In this document: one piece after another, positions 1 to 6,641 of the stretch
How positions within the stretch are numbered: the first letter of the stretch is position 1
Layout: each line of letters starts with the position of its first letter
Assembly: GCA_015228895.1 (NCBI GenBank)
Contig: JADGCR010000055.1
Coordinates: forward strand, 1-11,797
From: Magnetococcales bacterium
GTDB lineage: Bacteria; Pseudomonadota; Magnetococcia; Magnetococcales; Magnetaquicoccaceae
DNA length: 11,797 nt
Direction of reading: 5' to 3'
The notes under the pieces: model-generated
Database searches by the model: none
Seen by the model: the letters and a program-made list of their open reading frames with translations, nothing else
What the model was told of the DNA's origin: nothing
Made by a program: the position numbers and the translations under genes

Positions 1-3000
1 CCCACACTTCATGACCCGGATTCGGTTGTCCCGATTCGCTGGTGAACCCCCCCTTGACCGCGCGAAACACCCCGTCGTTGGCGCCGTAGAAGACCATGAC
101 GTCGTTGTCCGTCCCCAGACGATTGTAGTTGATCACCGACGGTTTGGAGTGGAGCACGTCGTTGTGAATGGATGCGCGGACATCCGTGCTGGCACCATTC
201 AGGTTTTCATCCTCGAAATTGTCCGCGCCCCGAACCCAGTTGATGAGGCCATCCCTGGCGGCGACCGTGACACCGACACCGGCCTCTTCCGCGGTGATGG
301 TGCCCGTGGCCGTGCCCTGGGGGGAAGAGAGGACGTAGTTGAAATGGTCCGCGTCCACCAGGGCGATGGTGAAGGTGCCATTGAATGCGGTGGGCGTGGC
401 CCCGGCGATGGTGACGGAACTGCCGTTGATGAAACCGTGGGAGACCGCCGTGGCCCTGGCCGTGGTGGAGGTCCTGGCGGCGGTCGGGGTGCCGCTCGCG
501 GCCTGTTGGGGTGCGCTGGCCAGGGCGTATTTGAAATGATCCGCGTCCAATACCGTGATGCCGAACGTGCCATTGTAGGCGGTGGGAGTGGCCCCGCCGA
601 CCTGGATCGAATCCCCGGAGGCATAGCCGTGACCCGTCACCGTGGCGAAGGCGGTGGGGGAGGTCAGACGGGCGGTGATGCTCCCGGTGGCGGCCACGGG
701 TGTGGTGCTCAAGGAGAAGGCGAAGCGGTCCTCATCGACCTTGGTGATGACATACGAGCCGTTGTAATCCTCCGGGGTGGCTCCGCTGATGGTCACATTC
801 TCCCCACTGGCAAAACCGTGGGCCGCGACCACGGCGGTGGCCGTGCTGGACACCCCGCTGGAGGCGGTGATGGAGGCGCCGGTCTGGGGCGCCAGGACCG
901 TGGAGGTGGTGTAGGTGAAGGTCGTGGGAGTAGTGACGGTGATGGCATAAGTGCCGTTGTACCCGGTGGGGGTGGCTCCGTTGATGGTGATGGTGTTGCC
1001 GGTGGTGTATCCGTGGGCCGCGGTGGTGATGGCGGTCACGGTGGTGCTGCCTTTGGTGGCGGTGATAGTGCCCGTGGCGTTGGCCAGGGGGGAGGCGGTG
1101 TAGGTGAACGTATTGGCCGTGGGGATCGCGAGAATGGTGAAATTGCCGTTGTAGCCCGTGGGGGTGGCTCCGGCGAGGGTGATGGCGTCCCCCGCGCTGT
1201 AGCCATGACCGGTCAGGGTGGCGGTGGCGGTGGCGGTCTGTCCGGTGGCGGTCCCGAAGGCGGTGGGCACGCCCAAAGGAGCGACGGTGTTGAACTTGAA
1301 CGTATTGGCGTCTTGCACCGTGATGGTATAGGTGCCGTTGAACCCGGTGGGCGTCACCCCGGCGATGGCGATGTTCTGTCCGGAGGAAAAACCGTGTCCG
1401 GAGACCGTGGCCGCCACCAGGGAACTGGTGGTGGTGGAGGTGCCGGACGTGCAGTTGCTGGCGGAACCATTGGGTATATTGTAGCGGAACTTGTTGGAAT
1501 CGACGACCGTGATGGTGAACGTGCCGGTGTATCTGGAATTGCAGGTCGGCGCGGAGATGGTGACCGACTGCCCGCTGGAGTACCCATGATTGTTGACGGT
1601 CAACTCCGCGAGGCCATTGTCCGGCCGTGTCAACCAGGAGACCGTCTGAACCACCGGAGCGTTGGTCAGGTTGGTGATGGTGTGCGTCTTGGTGGTGGAG
1701 AGGCTGCTGACGGTCTGAGTGACCGAACCGTTGCTCAAACTGGCAACGGCGACGGAGCCCGCCGCCGTGGAGAGGGAGGCCACGGACTTGATATCCGTCA
1801 GGGTGGCGATGGATTGTTCCACCAACCCGGTCAGGGAGGAGACGGCGTGGACATCCAGCATCAGACTCGTGGAGGTGATGTCGCTGTTGGTGGTATCGAA
1901 GGGATACAAAGACAGGGCGTCACCGTTGGCGCAACTCCCGGTGCAGGTATACAGTTTGCGGGCGGCCTGGGTGGTGACGTAATCGAGGCGCAGTTGCTGG
2001 GCCACGCCCCCCTTCTCCACCAGATCCCCGTCCGGCAGGTCCGAGGAGCCACCCGCCCCATTGGCCGAGCTGTCGCGGAAATTCCAGAAGTCGGAACTGG
2101 TGGTCCAGAAGCTGGCGGCGTCCGGGGTCAAAAAGCCGGTGGTGGTGTTCTCCGCCTTGACCTGGTTGCTGTCCGCCAGAAACAGATCCCCGGTGGCGGA
2201 CTCGTAACCCAGTTGATAACACTTGAGATTTCCGTACCAGCGGGGTTTCTTCTGCGAGTCGGGACGAAACATCCCCACATAGACCTGATTGAGATTGGTG
2301 CCCCGGACGTTGACGCTCACCGGCAGGGTGGTGGCGGCGAAGACGCTGTTGACCGCCTGGATCTCCTGAAAGATCTCGTTCAAGGCGTTGATGATGGCCT
2401 GCCCGGAGTTGCCGCTGGAAACCGCGAAATAGCGCCCCTGTCCCTTGTTGGCCATGCTCTTGAGCAGGGCGGTCATATCCGGCCCTTGGCCGGTGGTGCC
2501 GGGGTCCACCTCCACCACATAGGTATAGACCGACTGGGTGCCACTCACACTGCCGTTGACATCGGTGGTGGCCAGATAATTGGCCCACTCGTCCCCCCAG
2601 TTGCCCTGTTGTCCATCCGGGGAGATGGAGACGGTGGCCGGAGGCGCGGAGCCGGTGAGGGCGGCCAGTTTCTCCTCGGAAACGGCACGGGCGTTGGCGT
2701 TTTCACTGGCCGGGCCATTGCTGATGTAAATGATGAAATTCTTCTGGCAGCCGTTGGCGATGGGCGAGGTGTACAGGGAGGCCGCGGTGGGGGTGGCCGG
2801 CAGGGCGTGACTCCCCAGGTTGGCGGCGGAAGCGGGATTGTTGGCGGCGTTGCCCGCATAGTCGGTCTTGACCTTGCCATAACCGGCGCGGGAGGCAAGT
2901 CCCCCGTAGTAGAGATAGGACTCGTACAGGGCCAGACCGGTGGTGGCGTTGTTGCCCTTGTCATTCAGGATATCCAGGCCGTTCACCATGTCGGCCAGCA

Positions 3001-3361
3001 CGGTCTTGTTGGTGGTGGTCATCTGCCGGATGGCGAAGCGGACATAGCCCCCATCCACGTTGTCATTGGGGTTGCCGGTTTCCGGGAACATCATCAAACC
3101 CACGTTGAAGATGTCGTTCAGGTTCTCCACCACGGAGACCAGGGCCGACTTCTCATTGTCGAAAGGCTGGTTCCAGTTGGCGGTGTTGTCCAGCACGATC
3201 AGCACATTGGGACGGTCCGCCGTCACATTGGGGTTGCTCAGGAAGAGATCCGTGTCGTCGTTGACCGGATCGAACGTCGCCCGCGCCGCGCCCAAAGGGA
3301 GCAGGCACAAGAGGAACAGCAGCAACCCGACGATTTGATTGAACGACCCGATTCTGTTCAT
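1..3361 (-). CDS. pilY1: PilY1, type IV pilus tip adhesin / assembly protein, 3' end beyond window
   Basis: Secreted pilus-tip protein that binds the minor-pilin complex, promotes pilus extension and acts in adhesion and surface sensing. The open frame runs from ATG at 3361 (AGGGG ribosome site about 7 nt upstream) for 1120 codons and leaves the window at position 1. Visible in order: signal peptide, residues 1-28, with an ARA cleavage site; a von Willebrand factor A-like region, about 52-335, opening with NVLIVLDNTANW (D58) and containing IIYISNG at 211-216; a PilY1 linker with VGMFRPD and RWYGNLK; seven tandem modules of 63-65 residues, about 580-1030; then NWVRGADN, DVLHSKPSVINY and YGANDGVFRAV, the conserved entry to the C-terminal beta-propeller. 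The rest of the propeller and its calcium site lie outside. It is the last visible gene of the pilin operon, 26 nt after pilX. The metal-site motif is degenerate. Family assignment is secure. Confidence 0.93.
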   Translation of the reverse strand, partial: MNRIGSFNQIVGLLLFLLCLLPLGAARATFDPVNDDTDLFLSNPNVTADRPNVLIVLDNTANWNQPFDNEKSALVSVVENLNDIFNVGLMMFPETGNPNDNVDGGYVRFAIRQMTTTNKTVLADMVNGLDILNDKGNNATTGLALYESYLYYGGLASRAGYGKVKTDYAGNAANNPASAANLGSHALPATPTAASLYTSPIANGCQKNFIIYISNGPASENANARAVSEEKLAALTGSAPPATVSISPDGQQGNWGDEWANYLATTDVNGSVSGTQSVYTYVVEVDPGTTGQGPDMTALLKSMANKGQGRYFAVSSGNSGQAIINALNEIFQEIQAVNSVFAATTLPVSVNVRGTNLNQVYVGMFRPDSQKKPRWYGNLKCYQLGYESATGDLFLADSNQVKAENTTTGFLTPDAASFWTTSSDFWNFRDSSANGAGGSSDLPDGDLVEKGGVAQQLRLDYVTTQAARKLYTCTGSCANGDALSLYPFDTTNSDITSTSLMLDVHAVSSLTGLVEQSIATLTDIKSVASLSTAAGSVAVASLSNGSVTQTVSSLSTTKTHTITNLTNAPVVQTVSWLTRPDNGLAELTVNNHGYSSGQSVTISAPTCNSRYTGTFTITVVDSNKFRYNIPNGSASNCTSGTSTTTSSLVAATVSGHGFSSGQNIAIAGVTPTGFNGTYTITVQDANTFKFNTVAPLGVPTAFGTATGQTATATATLTGHGYSAGDAITLAGATPTGYNGNFTILAIPTANTFTYTASPLANATGTITATKGSTTVTAITTAAHGYTTGNTITINGATPTGYNGTYAITVTTPTTFTYTTSTVLAPQTGASITASSGVSSTATAVVAAHGFASGENVTISGATPEDYNGSYVITKVDEDRFAFSLSTTPVAATGSITARLTSPTAFATVTGHGYASGDSIQVGGATPTAYNGTFGITVLDADHFKYALASAPQQAASGTPTAARTSTTARATAVSHGFINGSSVTIAGATPTAFNGTFTIALVDADHFNYVLSSPQGTATGTITAEEAGVGVTVAARDGLINWVRGADNFEDENLNGASTDVRASIHNDVLHSKPSVINYNRLGTDNDVMVFYGANDGVFRAVKGGFTSESGQPNPGHEVW
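270..1620 (-). repeat. Seven tandem HGY/GATPTGYNGT modules within PilY1
   Basis: The frame contains seven in-register copies of a module whose landmarks are GHGYxSGxxxTI, then GATPTGYNGTYTIT, then an aromatic at F-x-Y. The His codons of the HGY/HGF motif sit at 1588-1586, 1396-1394, 1207-1205, 1015-1013, 820-818, 631-629 and 439-437, giving a period of 189-195 bp. Copy 1 (the 1588 copy) is the most divergent and carries two Cys. The pattern matches the small beta-rich modules databases label as ubiquitin-activating enzyme E1 FCCH-like, which recur in PilY1 and in phage tail or surface proteins; the domain name is from memory, the repetition is read directly. They probably form a stalk or spacer between the N-terminal A-domain region and the propeller. 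Confidence 0.88.
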
Positions 3362-3387
3362 GGTCAGCCCCTCTCGACTCCTGGTGT

Positions 3388-3837
3388 CTACAAGGCGGGC
3401 ACACAGGTGGGGCAGCACGCCCCGACCAGCTGTCGCACCTGAATCCCCTGGTGAATGGTGGATTGCGCCCCGGTGGCACTGTTGGTGATGGTGGCCGTCA
3501 ACTCCCAGGTATTGTCCCTGGGGGCCATGGCCCATACCGCGCTGCTGCCACTGGCCACCTGGGAGTGGATGCACTGGGGCGCGGCCACGGTGCCGGTATC
3601 CGTACCCTCCGTGAAAGATGTGGCGGCCTGGTCCACGGAAAAATTGCCACTCTGGGAAATGAAGATCTCCAGGGCCTGCTGGGAGGCCGCATCCATGGTC
3701 TTCACGGTTTGCACGTTCCCGACGATACGAAAATTGACGGTGCTGATGTTCAGGGAGGAGACCACCAGCAGAGTCAGGATGATCAGGATGATCATGCTGG
3801 TCAACAAGGTCGCGGCACCACGCTCTCCGGTGTTCAT
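3388..3837 (-). CDS. pilX: PilX, type IV pilus minor pilin
   Basis: Minor pilin of the pilus priming/tip complex, placed in the inner membrane before assembly. The 149-residue protein begins MNTGERG-AATLLTSMIIL and continues into a long hydrophobic helix ending VSSLNIST, then NFRIVGN and ASQQALEIFISQ, the usual PilX N-terminal pattern. The prepilin Gly is present but the Glu expected at mature position 5 is replaced by Leu, as is usual for Pseudomonas-type PilX and GspK-like tip pilins. The C-terminus is unusual, ending GACCPTCVPAL. The ATG at 3837 overlaps the pilW stop by four bases (ATGA) and follows a GAGGAG ribosome site 6 nt upstream, so this start is well supported. pilY1 follows 26 nt later. 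Confidence 0.87.
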   Translation of the reverse strand: MNTGERGAATLLTSMIILIILTLLVVSSLNISTVNFRIVGNVQTVKTMDAASQQALEIFISQSGNFSVDQAATSFTEGTDTGTVAAPQCIHSQVASGSSAVWAMAPRDNTWELTATITNSATGAQSTIHQGIQVRQLVGACCPTCVPAL

Positions 3838-4928
3838 TCCGTACTCCTCGGCCCGGCGAGATTGACCAGGCGCACCTCGCTGCTGAAGACGTGACGCTTG
3901 AAGGCGTCGTTCCGGGCCGCGATGGCGTTGCCCGCCAACAGATAGCTTTTATTGTCCACATGATCGAGGGCGGATTCCGGGGAACGCACCAGCAGATGGA
4001 CCTGGACCGCGATGACGGAACGCCACTCGGTCAAGACGGGAGCGGCGACGAAGGTATCCGGGTTGCCGTCCCCGATCAGTCCGGTGGCGGAATCGACCGT
4101 GGACGGATTGTTGTCGATCCCGTAGAGGAGTTTCATGTACTCCACCCCCTCGGCCAACGGGGTGACGACCATGGCGGTGGCCCCGCCGCTCACCGACAGT
4201 TCCAGACGTTTCAGGGTGGGAATGGTGTCGTCTCCGGAGGTGCAGATCCCCCCCGCGCCGCTGCCCACGCTGCACGGGGCGACGAAATAGAGATCCACAT
4301 GCAGTTTGCGGATCTCGGCGGGAGACCCATCCAGTTGGGTGATGGCCACACTGCCGGCGGAGACCGCGTTGTTCTGCACCGTGTGGGTGATGGCGTCGTT
4401 TTTGCGGAGACCGGCGATGAGCACGTTGCTTTGCAGATAGATCTCGTTGGCGACATACGCGCCGGTCAGGGCCACGGTGTCGGCCCGGCGCAGCACCAGC
4501 ACGTCCGAACCGGGTTGCAGATTGGCGCTGGTCAACAAGGCGGCGCAATCGGTTCCGGTGAAGTCCACCCGTGTGGTCAGGCTGGCGGGTGCATACCCCT
4601 GCACCGGCATGGCGAGGGCGTTCAGCAGTGCGGCATGGTCGCTCACGTCGCACGGATCGGGCAGAGCGGCCCCGGAGTAGCTTTGGGCGTTGAAAAAGTA
4701 GTGACCGAAATAACCCGCGTTGCGCAGATTGTCGTACAACTCGTTGATGGCGAAGTTGCCGTTGCCGACGATCTGGCTGGCCTGATCCATCTCCTTCTGG
4801 GTGCGGGAGGAGGAGGCCAGCATGGAGATGATCGCCAGCAGGATCACCAGACCGATGGTCATGGAGATCATCACCTCCACCAGGGAGACGCCCGCCTGCA
4901 AGGGGGCCTGACGGGAGATCAGAGCCAT
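3834..4928 (-). CDS. pilW: PilW, type IV pilus minor pilin
   Basis: Minor pilin (GspJ-like) of the tip complex that supports PilY1 display. The 364-residue protein has a short leader, MALISRQAPLQAG, then mature VSLVEVMISMTIGLVILL with Glu at position 5. The PilW-specific C-terminal half is clear: IRKLHVDLYFVAPC, GDDTIPTLKRLEL, PLAEGVEYMKLLYGID, then DGNPDTF, WRSVIAVQVHLLVRS and HVFSSEVRLVNLAG. The frame is open upstream to 5075, but the ATG at 4928 is chosen because it gives a correct prepilin leader and has GGAGGG 6 nt upstream. The gene overlaps the end of pilV by 10 nt and the start of pilX by 4 nt, which indicates translational coupling. Confidence 0.92.
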   Translation of the reverse strand: MALISRQAPLQAGVSLVEVMISMTIGLVILLAIISMLASSSRTQKEMDQASQIVGNGNFAINELYDNLRNAGYFGHYFFNAQSYSGAALPDPCDVSDHAALLNALAMPVQGYAPASLTTRVDFTGTDCAALLTSANLQPGSDVLVLRRADTVALTGAYVANEIYLQSNVLIAGLRKNDAITHTVQNNAVSAGSVAITQLDGSPAEIRKLHVDLYFVAPCSVGSGAGGICTSGDDTIPTLKRLELSVSGGATAMVVTPLAEGVEYMKLLYGIDNNPSTVDSATGLIGDGNPDTFVAAPVLTEWRSVIAVQVHLLVRSPESALDHVDNKSYLLAGNAIAARNDAFKRHVFSSEVRLVNLAGPRSTE

Positions 4929-5587
4929 GGCGCGCCCTCCGACCGCTGGAGTCCGGCCGCCGTGAGACTGGCGAAACGGATGGTGGTGGAGACCGCCCGG
5001 CGCTGGCTGACGGAGCCGTACAGCCCGTTGGCGCAAGCCGCCGCCGGGGCCGCGGTCGCCACCATCCCCTGCCATGCCACGGTAATGGTGTAAAGCCCCG
5101 TATTGGCAATCGAGGCCCCCAGGGAGTCGGGCAACTCGGTGGAGGCGTCATAGCTGATGCAGGCCCTGGCCCCGATCATGGCCCCGGACCCGGTGGCGGC
5201 GCCCGTTTTGGTTTCCGCCAACCCCTGGAGTTGACTGTTCAAGGCGCTGAGGGTCGCGTCCGCCTGGACGTTGTAGACCGAGGTGCTGAAGGCGCACCCG
5301 GTGGGCAACGCCCATCCGCTGCCCGTGGCCCCGATGTAGGGGGTGCCGTTGGTCAGATTGGTGGTGAAACGGAAACAGGGCAGGGTCTTGCGGTTGACAT
5401 TGAGGCGTTCGACGATATCCGACAGCAGGATCAACGCCTGGGAACGCTGATAGGCTTCCAGTTCCGCGACCTGGACGCGGGCCAGCAGGGAGGCGAGACC
5501 CATCAGGCCCACGGAGACGATGAGCATGGTGATCAACACCTCCAGCAGGGAGAAGCCCCGACTCCGGGGGTGAGGGATGGCGTTCAT
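4919..5587 (-). CDS. pilV: PilV, type IV pilus minor pilin
   Basis: Minor pilin (GspI-like) of the priming complex. The 222-residue product starts MNAIPHPRSRG-FSLLEVLITMLIVSVGLMGLASL: a typical PilV leader, cleavage after Gly, Glu5 and the VGLMGLA motif. It is followed by EAYQRSQALILLSDIVERLNVNR, matching the PilV consensus in which a helix continues into a region ending near a conserved Arg-Met or Arg-Leu pair. The C-terminal part (LYTITVAWQG, then RRAVSTTIRFASL) matches the PilV C-terminal strands. The start ATG shares one base with the fimT stop (TGATG), and there is no good ribosome site of its own, so it probably relies on coupling to fimT. The frame is open further upstream, but no upstream start would give a prepilin leader. 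Confidence 0.9.
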   Translation of the reverse strand: MNAIPHPRSRGFSLLEVLITMLIVSVGLMGLASLLARVQVAELEAYQRSQALILLSDIVERLNVNRKTLPCFRFTTNLTNGTPYIGATGSGWALPTGCAFSTSVYNVQADATLSALNSQLQGLAETKTGAATGSGAMIGARACISYDASTELPDSLGASIANTGLYTITVAWQGMVATAAPAAACANGLYGSVSQRRAVSTTIRFASLTAAGLQRSEGAPWL

Positions 5588-6069
5588 CAGTTGCACCCGT
5601 TGGCGGTGTCGTTGTCCGTGTCGATGCGGATGTGGGGCATGCCATTGGCGCTGACCACCACACAACGCATGGTGACTCCGCTGTTGCCGGAGACGAAAAC
5701 ATTGAAGGGATCCACGGTCGCGGCTGGACGACCGTTGCGTTGATAGGTGATGGTGCCCGGGGATCCATCGATGTCGAGGGCCGGGTAGGCATCCATGGTT
5801 TTGAGCGCGGTCGCCCCGCTTTGCACGCTCCAGCCGTTGTTCCAGGAACCGGCCACGACCGGAACGAGATCCACGTTGGCGTTGCGTTTGATGGCTTCGC
5901 TGCGGGCGTAGACCAGGCTGAGATGATAATCGGAGACGGCGTTCCGGACTCTCTGGGTGAGGATGGCGTCGCGCATGTAGGGAATGCCGATCGTCAGCAG
6001 GACCGCCACGACGGCCAGCGTGATCAGGAGTTCCAGCAGGGTGAAGCCATGTCGAGCAACCTTGTCCAT
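5587..6069 (-). CDS. fimT: FimT/FimU (GspH-like) minor pilin
   Basis: Minor pilin of the FimT/FimU/GspH type. The 160-residue protein starts MDKVARHG-FTLLELLITLAVVAVLLTIGIPYMRD, with prepilin Gly, mature Phe1 and Glu5. It continues RVRNAVSDYHLSLVYARSEAIKRNANV, the pattern typical of FimT and GspH (arrays of small helix-facing residues followed by ARSEAIKR). The C-terminal half has the GspH-like beta-sheet features WNNGW and GTITYQRNGRP and ends NGCN. The start at 6069 is preferred over the upstream ATG because it yields a normal eight-residue leader and lies about 7 nt after GAGGG. It is 31 nt downstream of the PilE-like gene and touches pilV. FimT and FimU cannot be separated from this sequence alone; some FimT proteins bind DNA for uptake. 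Confidence 0.87.
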   Translation of the reverse strand: MDKVARHGFTLLELLITLAVVAVLLTIGIPYMRDAILTQRVRNAVSDYHLSLVYARSEAIKRNANVDLVPVVAGSWNNGWSVQSGATALKTMDAYPALDIDGSPGTITYQRNGRPAATVDPFNVFVSGNSGVTMRCVVVSANGMPHIRIDTDNDTANGCN

Positions 6070-6100
6070 CGTTTTGCCCTCGCATTCCGTTCGCAAGGCA

Positions 6101-6544
6101 TTACCACCCGGACGCAACACCAGTACGTGTTTTCACTCCCGCGTTGGTCAGGGTCATGGTGCCGTCGTTGGCCTGTGAGGAACCGGCGACGGGGATGGCG
6201 GTGATGGTGAACGAAGGAGGCGCGCCTCCAGGGGCCGCGACCGTCACCGTGTAGTAACCGTTGGCGCAACTGGCCCCGGAGCAGACCCACCCGGAAGTGG
6301 CCGAGGCGGTGTCACCACTGAAATTCAGCGTGGTGAAGGAGTCGGTGTAGCTCAGGGCGTCCATGAGGTAGATCTCCTCCCGGTTGGCGATTCCCACCAT
6401 CAGTTGCTGGACATCGGCGCGCCGGGATTTGACGATGGACTCCTGATAGTTGGGCAGCGCGACCGCGGCCAGAATGGCCACGATCGCCGCGGTGATCAGC
6501 AGTTCAAGCAGGGTGAAGCCGTGGGTCGCGTATCGATCTCTCAT
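6101..6544 (-). CDS. pilE: PilE-like type IV minor pilin
   Basis: Pilin-like subunit, probably the PilE-type minor pilin that links the tip complex to the major pilin shaft. The 147-residue protein starts MRDRYATHG-FTLLELLITAAIVAILAAVALPNYQESIVKSRR; mature Phe1, Glu5, the Pro kink at ALPNY and KSRRAD are all canonical. The PilE family features ANREEIYLMD, LSYTDSF, NGYYTVTV and TFTITA-like FTITAIP, followed by SSQANDGTMTLTNAGVKT, are present. The only Cys pair is a close CSGASC in the middle; the usual C-terminal loop Cys is missing. The start has a strong GGAGGAGA ribosome site just upstream. It is the first gene of the pilin cluster, 97 nt after typA, whereas Pseudomonas clusters place pilE last. 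A role as an alternative major pilin cannot be excluded. Confidence 0.85.
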   Translation of the reverse strand: MRDRYATHGFTLLELLITAAIVAILAAVALPNYQESIVKSRRADVQQLMVGIANREEIYLMDALSYTDSFTTLNFSGDTASATSGWVCSGASCANGYYTVTVAAPGGAPPSFTITAIPVAGSSQANDGTMTLTNAGVKTRTGVASGW

Positions 6545-6641
6545 GGGTCTCCTCCAATCGCTCGAACATACAATACACGAAACAATACCTGGCAGTCACC
6601 AAATAAATGCATTTTTTGTCGTGATGACAAATGACCGACCA
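6545..6641 (-). promoter_or_regulatory. typA-pilE intergenic leader: ribosome site and two direct repeats
   Basis: This 97-nt gap carries the GGAGGAGA ribosome site for the PilE-like gene, a direct repeat of ACAATAC on the plus strand (6570-6576 and 6582-6588, 12 bp apart) and a 6-bp inverted repeat TTTGTC/GACAAA with a 5-nt loop (6615-6631). The hairpin is weak and is not followed by a T-run in the minus direction, so I do not call it a terminator. No convincing sigma-70 or sigma-54 (GG-N10-GC) promoter is visible on the minus strand, so whether the pilin operon is read from typA or from its own promoter is unresolved. Confidence 0.4.

Noticed and set aside
270..1620. The periodic DNA in this stretch as a CRISPR or satellite array.
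   Set aside because: The period is about 190 bp, every copy is in frame, and conservation is at the protein level within PilY1, so it is a coding domain repeat.
11..3442. A 1143-codon open frame on the plus strand opposite pilY1.
   Set aside because: It is codon-aligned with pilY1 on the other strand and exists because pilY1 avoids TTA, CTA and TCA. Its product is a Gly/Asp/Arg repeat with no domain, and the minus-strand protein has clear PilY1 features.
3891..5093. A 400-codon plus-strand frame and a similar minus-strand frame (3949-5151) over pilW.
   Set aside because: Both overlap PilW, which has a prepilin leader and family motifs; the alternatives are low-complexity Arg/Gly/Pro-rich.
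6615..6631. Inverted repeat TTTGTC/GACAAA after typA as a terminator.
   Set aside because: Only a 6-bp AT-rich stem with no T-run downstream in the minus direction; too weak to call.
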